Both the position numbers and the translations under genes were made by a program. Shown piece after piece: positions 1-5,619 of a stretch of 16,940 bases of DNA. Numbering within the stretch: the first letter of the stretch is position 1; every line of letters starts with the position of its first letter. Under the pieces are notes generated by a model, which had not been told where the DNA came from, made no database searches, and was given only the letters and a program-made list of their open reading frames with translations. The stretch comes from Faecalibacterium sp. UBA1360 (GTDB taxonomy: Bacteria; Bacillota; Clostridia; Oscillospirales; Ruminococcaceae): assembly GCA_002306375.1 (NCBI GenBank), contig DBRU01000044.1, forward strand, positions 1 through 16,940. The letters are read 5' to 3'.

Positions 1-359
1 CCCGGCGCCGAGGAGGTCACGCTGGCCTCATTCAGCCGGACCCTGGCCCCGTCAGCAACGAAGACTGCGGCGTTCTGGCTCCCTTGCTGCACGCCGCCGG
101 TTTTTTCTACCACCACCCGCTGCAATACAATGTTGCCCACACCCAGACGCAGCGCGTTTTCGTCGTCTGCTCCGCTGGCAAAGCTGACATCGCTCAATTC
201 CGCATCCTGCGTCAGCACAGCAGGCGCCGCGTCCTGCGCCGCAGAAGTTGACACGGCTGTCTCGGCGTAGGTACCGCGCAGCGAACCGCACGCCGCCAGC
301 ACCAAAGCTACGCCTGCCGCACACCAAATAGCCGCCCCTGTATCCCAACGTTGAAGCAT
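1..359 (-). CDS. Partial lipoprotein with beta-helix-like repeats (C-terminus outside window)
   Basis: The frame is open from an ATG at 359-357 to the left edge, giving the first 119 residues of a longer protein. A hydrophobic segment at about residues 8-22 ends in the lipobox LAAC, with Cys24 as the predicted lipidated residue, so the protein should be exported and anchored on the outer face of the membrane. A Ser/Ala/Thr-rich linker follows. After about residue 55 come alternating short beta-type stretches (ENALRLGVGNIVLQRVVVEKTGG, read as ENALRLGVG then NIVLQRVVVEKTGG; later NAAVFVADGARVRLNEASV). This alternation resembles the parallel beta-helix/adhesin-like surface proteins common in Clostridia; that family call is inference. 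AAAGGAA upstream (around 367-373) is a plausible ribosome binding site. It is transcribed divergently from the DUF1540 gene. Ligand and function are unknown. Confidence 0.75.
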   Translation of the reverse strand, partial: MLQRWDTGAAIWCAAGVALVLAACGSLRGTYAETAVSTSAAQDAAPAVLTQDAELSDVSFASGADDENALRLGVGNIVLQRVVVEKTGGVQQGSQNAAVFVADGARVRLNEASVTSSAP

Positions 360-458
360 GTTTTGTTCCTTTCCCGGCAAAGGCCACAAAGCCTGTATGT
401 TGCCAGGTTCCAGCATAGACGGCAAATGTGTTGATTTTCTGTCATGACTGTGAGGATT

Positions 459-467
459 TGGTATCCT
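459..467 (+). promoter_or_regulatory. Possible extended -10 promoter for the DUF1540 gene
   Basis: TGG followed by TATCCT gives an extended -10 element 58 bases before the ATG at 525. The best -35 at 17-bp spacing is CTGTCA (439-444), four of six consensus bases. The match is weak. It is the best candidate in the divergent 165-bp gap. Confidence 0.3.
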
Positions 468-524
468 TTTACAAGGCATGCGCGGCGGCACGCGGGGCAC
501 ACTTGTCTCAGGAGGTGTTTTACC

Positions 525-821
525 ATGTGTTATCTGGATTGCAGCCAATGCGACTGCTGCCATTACAAGGGCGGCGCCTGCTGCCTTGACGGCGTGAGCC
601 TGCACCATGCAGGTCCCGGCGACGTTTTGTGTTCAAGTTACCGCAACAGCGAGGCATACGGCAATGTCGCCACCGACAACGCCCCCGCCACGGCTGAGAC
701 CGCCGTGCGCTGCGATGATATAGGCTGCCGCCACAACAAAAACGCGCGATGCAGCGCCGTGCACATCAACATTGAAGAGACCGCCTGCGGCCCGCGCTGT
801 ACCACCCGCGCCGACCGCTGA
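525..821 (+). CDS. Cysteine-rich small protein with two DUF1540-like units
   Basis: 98 residues. The start ATG at 525 is chosen because CAGGAGGTG (509-517) lies about 7 bases upstream; the frame is open further upstream but has no such site. Thirteen cysteines are visible. The N-terminal unit has C6-x4-C11-x7-C19 and the C-terminal unit has the same spacing, C63-x4-C68-x7-C76, then C88 and C92. The second unit (VRCDDIGCRHNKNARCSAV, then INI) fits the DUF1540 pattern closely; the first is a diverged copy with a longer gap to its last cysteine (C36). A linker rich in Ala/Thr/Asn joins them. DUF1540 proteins are small presumed metal-binding proteins of unknown function in Firmicutes. There is no signal peptide or membrane segment, so a cytoplasmic location is likely. 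The gene stands alone and ends at a bidirectional terminator. Confidence 0.85.
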   Translation: MCYLDCSQCDCCHYKGGACCLDGVSLHHAGPGDVLCSSYRNSEAYGNVATDNAPATAETAVRCDDIGCRHNKNARCSAVHINIEETACGPRCTTRADR

Positions 822-831
822 AAACACCACA

Positions 832-880
832 GGAAAAAGCCCGCCGCAAACCTGCCAAAAGCAGGCCTGCGGCGGGCCTT
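832..880. terminator. Bidirectional rho-independent terminator
   Basis: The arms 839-848 (GCCCGCCGCA) and 868-877 (TGCGGCGGGC) pair over 10 bp, and an inner CCTGC/GCAGG stem (851-855/861-865) closes on an AAAA-containing loop. The plus strand then has CTTTTG; the minus strand has TTTTTCC (832-838). It therefore can end both the DUF1540 gene and the minus-strand rnmV-holA operon. Confidence 0.85.
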
Positions 881-885
881 TTGCG

Positions 886-1485
886 TCACATTTGCGCAAT
901 GAAGGCGTCGAGACTTTCGTATGTATACAGGGTGTTGAGCACGGCCAGCAATTCCCGCTTGCTCAGCCGGGGAGGTAACCCCAGGCGGCGAAGCAGGTCT
1001 CGGCGTTTTTGGGCACTGGCAGGCCCGCCGGAGATCCCCCACTCATACAGATCGGTGTAGGTGATGGGGCGCGCGGCGGTGCGGCCGTTTTCGGGCCTAT
1101 GTTCGGGCGCGGCTGCCAAAGCAGTCTGCAAGGCGCGCAGCACCCATTCATCCCCAACCCCTTCAACACCAAGGATGCCCTCCTTACCAGGTTCGTCCTT
1201 GCGCCGTTCCTTGCCGGGGATAGCCGGCACATAAGCCTGGCAGACATATTCGGCCCCTACCAAGCCTGTCACAAAATGCCGGATGCGGAACCCCGCCCCG
1301 TCCGAGTCGGTCAAAAGGATCAGTCCCACCGCGCGGGCCGTTCGCTTGAGCAGGTCCTGCATGGCCTTGTCCTTGAAAACGGCAAATCCGTCGGTGGTCA
1401 AAATCGTCCCGTCCACCAGATTGGCCAAACGCGCGGCGTCGTAGCGGCCTTCCACCACCACGGCCCTGTGCAGCGTCAGTTTCAT
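886..1485 (-). CDS. rnmV: RNase M5-like TOPRIM protein (5S rRNA maturation)
   Basis: 199 residues. An N-terminal TOPRIM domain (about 6-90) shows VVVEG with the catalytic-type Glu12 and the DxD pair in TDSD (Asp60, Asp62). GILGVEGV at about 110-117 matches the conserved GVE segment of RNase M5, and the C-terminal part (RLGLPPRLSKRELLAVLN) resembles the RNase M5 C-terminal domain formerly called DUF4093. RNase M5 cuts the 5S rRNA precursor on ribosomes with help from ribosomal protein L18; that role is known for Bacillus subtilis and assumed here. The ATG overlaps the holA stop as ATGA, and GGGGAGG sits 5 bases upstream, so translation is coupled to holA. In Bacillus the gene sits next to ksgA; here it closes the comEC-holA operon. 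A primase-like TOPRIM role is less likely at this size. Confidence 0.8.
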   Translation of the reverse strand: MKLTLHRAVVVEGRYDAARLANLVDGTILTTDGFAVFKDKAMQDLLKRTARAVGLILLTDSDGAGFRIRHFVTGLVGAEYVCQAYVPAIPGKERRKDEPGKEGILGVEGVGDEWVLRALQTALAAAPEHRPENGRTAARPITYTDLYEWGISGGPASAQKRRDLLRRLGLPPRLSKRELLAVLNTLYTYESLDAFIAQM

Positions 1486-2519
1486 GTGCGCCTCCCCGTA
1501 CCGTACAGGCCCAGCTCACACACGGCCTTCTGCATCAACAGTTTGGCATCCAGTCGGCTGCGCTTGAGGTCCAGGTCCAGCGTTTGCAGCACACGCAGGC
1601 TTTGTTCCAGACGGCGGCGGTCAAACCGCGCGGCCGTCTGCTCGGCGTTGCCAAGGCGATAATTCCATTTGCCGGTATAGGAAAAGTCTTTGGCCACATC
1701 CGCCAGGGCGCGCCGGCTCTTTTTGGCCAAAAATGCCCGGTAAATATCCAGATAGTTGGAGATCAGTGCCCCTGTGATCAAAATCGGGTCGTTTTGCAGT
1801 TCCAGCAGCGTATTGAGTTTTTGCAGCGCCTGACGGGTCGAGCCCGAGCAGACCAGCTTGACCATATCAAAGGTATCGGCGTCCAGGGTCACGGCCCCCA
1901 GCGCCTGGACCATGGGCGCGGTGATCTCGCCATAATTGGCCAGTGCAGCCAATTTTTCGATCTCATTTTGCAGAAGGAACTGGTCCTCGCCGCATCGGTC
2001 CAACAGCATCCCCTCCACGCCTGGTGCAAAACGGGCGCCGCACTCGCCGGCCCAGGTCCGGGCCATGCTTTGCAGCGCGTTGCGGTTCGGGCGGGCAAGC
2101 TGGGCGCAGTATCCCAGCTTTTCGCACTGGGCAATGAGCTTTTGTTCCCGTTTGGATGGGTGCAGCTTGCCGTACTTTTCCTCCATAAGCGTGGTCAGGA
2201 TAAAAACGGCATTCTCGGTATCCCGCAGCGCGTCGCACAATTCCTGCAAGTCCTTGTCCGAATAGGCCGACGGCCGAACCAACGGCATAAGGACCAGCCG
2301 ACGTCCGCCAAAAAACGAGATGGTCCCGGCGGCCAGCACGACCTCTTCCACGCTGGGGGTCGGCCCATCCAGCACGGTGGTCTGCGGGTCTTCTGCAGAC
2401 AACGCCTTTTCCACGCCGGCGGCCGCGCGGCGCAAAGGCGCTTCGTCAGCGCCGTAAAAATAGAATACGCCGCACCCCGCCTGTATCTTCTTCTTTACTT
2501 CGTTTTCACTGTACAGCAA
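1482..2519 (-). CDS. holA: DNA polymerase III subunit delta
   Basis: 345 residues, the usual length for HolA. The delta subunit opens the beta sliding clamp as part of the clamp loader. The sequence shows the family layout: an N-terminal AAA+-like fold without a Walker A motif (FYFYGADEAPLRRAAAGVEK; TISFFGGRRLVLM at about 67-79), a middle domain (LDRCGEDQFLLQNEIEKLA), and a C-terminal helical part (FDMVKLVCSGSTRQALQKL; LLMQKAVCELGLYG). The start codon is TTG (2519-2517), supported by GAGGGGGTG about 7 bases upstream. This start lies inside the 3' end of the comEC-like gene (14-bp overlap), pointing to translational coupling. The comEC-holA order is also seen in Bacillus. Confidence 0.93.
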   Translation of the reverse strand: MLYSENEVKKKIQAGCGVFYFYGADEAPLRRAAAGVEKALSAEDPQTTVLDGPTPSVEEVVLAAGTISFFGGRRLVLMPLVRPSAYSDKDLQELCDALRDTENAVFILTTLMEEKYGKLHPSKREQKLIAQCEKLGYCAQLARPNRNALQSMARTWAGECGARFAPGVEGMLLDRCGEDQFLLQNEIEKLAALANYGEITAPMVQALGAVTLDADTFDMVKLVCSGSTRQALQKLNTLLELQNDPILITGALISNYLDIYRAFLAKKSRRALADVAKDFSYTGKWNYRLGNAEQTAARFDRRRLEQSLRVLQTLDLDLKRSRLDAKLLMQKAVCELGLYGTGRRT

Positions 2520-4626
2520 GTTTCGTCACCCCCTCAAACAGGATCGAACAGCCAGGCCGCAGCACGACGACCGGCTCGCTTCCCGCGTAAACCGTTTCCG
2601 AATCGCAGGTTTCCAACCAGCGCGGCGAGGCCGCATTGGTCAGTACAGTTTGCGTCTCGATGCCCGGTGGCAGCGAAGCCGCCGCGCACAGAAGATCTAC
2701 CGTCAGCGGTTCGCCGTCGCTCCACGCACCCGTAGAAACCGCGATGTGATATCCACACACGCCCAGGACCGCTAAATTTCCGCTGCCGGTATGACAGCAA
2801 TCCACGGTCATACCGGCGACCTCATAAAAAGTCCAGCGGTCCTCTTGCGAATCCAGAACATAGATCTCCGGCGCGTCAAAATCCATGGTTGTCGGTTCCG
2901 CGCGCACATCAAACACCGCCATCGTTTGCACCGTTCCGTTTTGCAGCAGATAGCCTTCCACCGCATTCAGGTTGGAGGTCCCGCCGCGAAAAAACAGGAT
3001 CGCCGCCTGCCCTTGGGTGACCACCACACAGGCATTGCCGGCCGTCCCCACCAAAGCCACGCGCACCACATCTTCACTGAATCGGATCCCAAGCCATATC
3101 CCGACCGCCGCACAAACCGCCCCGGCCAGCGGATACCACCGCAGACACCGCCGCGCCCGGAATACAAGGGCCAACGCCCCCAATACGGCCAACACCAGCA
3201 GTGTATATCCGCGGGGCAAATTGAGGTTCGCACCGGGCAGACCGGCGCACCAACTTACGACTGCATCCATGCCCCGCAGCCAAACGGCCAGTAACAGACT
3301 GCCCATGCGCATGCAGGGGGCCAGCGCCGGCAACGCCGCGAAAACCAGCACCAAGATCCCCAGGATCAGCGCCGGTTCCAGCGCCCATACCACCAGAAGG
3401 TTGGTGAGAACGGCTACGCCGCTCACCGTCAGCCCCGCGCACAGCAGGCTGGGCAGCGTGGCCAGGGTGGCAAAAGCGGCACAGGACACGGTCTCGGTCA
3501 GCCACAGGCCGGCTTGCAGGGCACGCAACCGCCATGGCAGCCGTTGATCGGGTTCCAGCTGTGCCTGATACGCCGTGAACCTGCGTTTCGGGCCGGCCAG
3601 GACAGCAGATGCCAACTGAACGCCCAATACCCCGCAAAAGGACAGCTGAAACCCCAGGTCACAGGGCGCGCAGGCGTTTTGCAGGCCGATCAGCAGGGCG
3701 GCGACCCCCAACGAAGTGAGCAGATCGGGCGGCTGGCGCAAAGCATACCCACACAGCGCCACCAGATAGATGATGCCCGCCCGGACCACCGAGATCGGAA
3801 ACCCCGTCAGCGCCATATAAAACAGGACCATGATCCCCTGCAAGGCAAGAAAGGGGCGATACAGGCTGCGGCGTTTTCGGCCCATATGAAACAATCCGCA
3901 CAGCATGGAAAGATGCAGCCCCGATACCGAAAGCAGGTGGGACACCCCGGCAAGGCGGAACGCCTGTTCTGTCGTCTCGTCCAGATGCGCGCGGTCCCCC
4001 AGCAGGATGGCGGCAGCGATCCCGCCCAGGCGTCTGGGCAGCCAGGTGCGCAGCACGGCTGAAAGATCCATGCGCAGCTCGTACAAGCGAAAGCGCAGGG
4101 CCTCGCTTTGTTCCAAGCGGGCATACGCCCCGACATAGTCGGCGCTCAGGTAGCACCCGTCGGCATAGCGCGCCGCGCGGTAGCGGTCCTGTTCCAGCGC
4201 GGTCAGGACCAGGTCAGCCTCAAAGCGTTCCCCTGCCGCCGCGCCCGGGAATGCCGTGCAGTATACCCGAACATCGGCTTGTTTGCCTTCGATCTGTTCC
4301 AGGCGCAGCGTGGCCCGCACCATCCCGTCCATGTAGGAGGTCTCGGCGTCGGTCTCCACCACGCCCGTACAATGCACGGTCCGGCCGGACAGCGCCAGCT
4401 GCGGGGCGATGACCGCGGCATGGTATATCCCAAACCACGCGAGCCCCGCCGCCAGGCCCGCCAACACAGGCAGCCACGACGGGCGCGCCCTGGTTCGCAG
4501 CCAATATACAAATGCCCACAAAAGCACAAAGGCCGCCGTCAGCCACAGAGCCGACGGCGACCAGTACGCCGCGGCCAGCTCTGCCAATGCGAAGGCAAGA
4601 CCAAAGCCAGCCAGCTTGCGCGTCAT
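2506..4626 (-). CDS. comEC: ComEC/Rec2-family membrane protein with a degenerate C-terminal domain
   Basis: 706 residues from the ATG at 4626, which follows the TGA of the phosphoribosyltransferase gene after one base; an upstream in-frame ATG at 4686 lies inside that gene and is rejected. The N-terminus has paired membrane segments (about 3-72) and a DUF4131/OB-like soluble stretch (about 80-175). The competence domain follows, with the signature HLLSVSGLHLSML at 230-242 and many hydrophobic segments up to about 514. ComEC forms the membrane channel that brings single-stranded DNA into the cell. Residues about 517-706 occupy the place of the usual metallo-beta-lactamase-like domain but show no HxHxDH metal motif and no DVGQGD motif; the region is also shorter than usual. 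Whether the protein still supports DNA uptake is open. Confidence 0.88.
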   Translation of the reverse strand: MTRKLAGFGLAFALAELAAAYWSPSALWLTAAFVLLWAFVYWLRTRARPSWLPVLAGLAAGLAWFGIYHAAVIAPQLALSGRTVHCTGVVETDAETSYMDGMVRATLRLEQIEGKQADVRVYCTAFPGAAAGERFEADLVLTALEQDRYRAARYADGCYLSADYVGAYARLEQSEALRFRLYELRMDLSAVLRTWLPRRLGGIAAAILLGDRAHLDETTEQAFRLAGVSHLLSVSGLHLSMLCGLFHMGRKRRSLYRPFLALQGIMVLFYMALTGFPISVVRAGIIYLVALCGYALRQPPDLLTSLGVAALLIGLQNACAPCDLGFQLSFCGVLGVQLASAVLAGPKRRFTAYQAQLEPDQRLPWRLRALQAGLWLTETVSCAAFATLATLPSLLCAGLTVSGVAVLTNLLVVWALEPALILGILVLVFAALPALAPCMRMGSLLLAVWLRGMDAVVSWCAGLPGANLNLPRGYTLLVLAVLGALALVFRARRCLRWYPLAGAVCAAVGIWLGIRFSEDVVRVALVGTAGNACVVVTQGQAAILFFRGGTSNLNAVEGYLLQNGTVQTMAVFDVRAEPTTMDFDAPEIYVLDSQEDRWTFYEVAGMTVDCCHTGSGNLAVLGVCGYHIAVSTGAWSDGEPLTVDLLCAAASLPPGIETQTVLTNAASPRWLETCDSETVYAGSEPVVVLRPGCSILFEGVTKLAVQ

Positions 4627-4627
4627 G

Positions 4628-5167
4628 TCAATGCAGGAACAACGGCAGCGGCGCCAGGAAAGTGATGTCCGTGCGCTTGGAAGCATCCCCTTCCGCCAAA
4701 GCGGCGCAGCGGCTGACCACCGTGCCGGTGCTTTGCCCGGCCAGGGTTTCCAGCGCGTGCAGGCTGCCGCCGGTGGAGATCACATCGTCCACCACCAGGA
4801 TCCGCTTGCCATCCATAAAGCGCAGGTCCTTGCGGTCCAGCACCAGCACCTGTTTGCCGGCGGTGGTGATGGACTCGTCCTCAATGGTGACGGGCTCACG
4901 CATATACAGCTTGGGCCCTTTGCGGGCGGTAATCCAAGGTTTGCCGCACTGCCGCGCCATTTCGTATGCCAACGGAATGCCCTTGGCCTCCGCCGTAAGG
5001 ATAACGTCGAATTCCGGGCACTTTTTCAGCAGTTCGGCCGCGCAGGCGACGGTCAGCTCCACATCGCCAAACATGATGAACGCCGCAATGTCCATGTGGT
5101 CGTTCACTTTGCAGATGGGCAGTTCACGGGTCAGCCCGGCGACGTGCAGGGTATAGGTATCAGCCAT
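4628..5167 (-). CDS. Phosphoribosyltransferase, adenine phosphoribosyltransferase-like
   Basis: 179 residues, the size of adenine phosphoribosyltransferase. The PRPP-binding motif ILVVDDVISTGGS is at 123-135. Other recognisable blocks are LTAEAKGIPLAYEMAR (58-72), ARKGPKLYM (81-89) and LAEGDASKRTDITFLAPLPLF near the end, a pattern I associate with clostridial proteins annotated as adenine or general phosphoribosyltransferases. Such enzymes join a purine base to PRPP to make a nucleotide. The substrate cannot be settled from sequence alone; xanthine or a regulatory role remain possible. GAGGG lies about 10 bases before the ATG. It sits 44 bp after the HIT gene and 1 bp before comEC, so it is part of the same transcript. 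Confidence 0.85.
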   Translation of the reverse strand: MADTYTLHVAGLTRELPICKVNDHMDIAAFIMFGDVELTVACAAELLKKCPEFDVILTAEAKGIPLAYEMARQCGKPWITARKGPKLYMREPVTIEDESITTAGKQVLVLDRKDLRFMDGKRILVVDDVISTGGSLHALETLAGQSTGTVVSRCAALAEGDASKRTDITFLAPLPLFLH

Positions 5168-5211
5168 TGCTCGTTTCCCTCTTTCCTGATCTTAGGTGGT
5201 AAAACGTCCTG

Positions 5212-5556
5212 TCAGCCCGGAGGCCAGGCCAGGCTGCGTCCGGCCAGCACATGGAAGTGCAGGTGGGGCACGCTCTGCCCGCCGTCCTTGCCCACATTGG
5301 TCACCACGCGATATCCGCCTTCCGTCACGCCCAGTTCGGCGCACAGGCGGGCAATGGTCGAAAAGACCTTGCCCAAAAGCGCCTGATCCTCCTGGGTCAA
5401 TGCGGCGGCCGACGGGATGTGCCGTTTGGGGATGACCAGAAAATGGACCGGAGCCTGGGGATCGATGTCGTAAAAGGCGAGAAGGTCCTCGTCTTCATAC
5501 AACTTGTTGGACGGGATCTCCCCCGCCGCGATCTTACAAAACAGGCAATCCGTCAC
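5212..5556 (-). CDS. HIT-family (HINT-like) nucleotide-binding protein
   Basis: 114 residues from a GTG start at 5556-5554. This start is chosen because a near-perfect AAGGAGGAG ribosome binding site lies 6 bases upstream and the protein then begins with the family's usual DCLFCKIAAGEIPS. The histidine triad H98-L-H100-F-H102 is in SVPHLHFHVLAG, and VIPKRHIPS at 41-49 is also typical. HINT-type enzymes hydrolyse AMP-linked compounds such as phosphoramidates and, in characterised members, aminoacyl-adenylates. It sits 63 bp after alaS, in the same orientation, with its own predicted promoter in the gap. Confidence 0.93.
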   Translation of the reverse strand: MTDCLFCKIAAGEIPSNKLYEDEDLLAFYDIDPQAPVHFLVIPKRHIPSAAALTQEDQALLGKVFSTIARLCAELGVTEGGYRVVTNVGKDGGQSVPHLHFHVLAGRSLAWPPG

Positions 5557-5607
5557 GCGATCTCCTCCTTTTTGCCAGATTTTCCTTAAAAGCAGGGCTC
5601 TGTTTAC

Positions 5608-5616
5608 AGTATAGCA
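5608..5616 (-). promoter_or_regulatory. Extended -10 promoter upstream of the HIT gene
   Basis: On the minus strand TGC TATACT forms an extended -10 with five of six consensus bases. The -35 region is poor (TGGAAA at about 18 bp), which is usual for extended -10 promoters. A start at about 5601 would give a 45-base leader before the GTG. It would let HIT-phosphoribosyltransferase-comEC-holA-rnmV be expressed independently of the alaS T-box. Confidence 0.5.
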
Positions 5617-5619
5617 CAA

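Noticed and set aside
1584..2735. Long plus-strand open frame across holA and the end of comEC
   Set aside because: Antisense shadow of two well-supported genes; no recognisable domains.
4627..4686. Upstream ATG (4686) as the comEC start
   Set aside because: It lies within the 3' end of the phosphoribosyltransferase gene and adds a polar, Arg/Cys-rich segment before the first membrane helix. The ATG at 4626, one base after the TGA, fits better.
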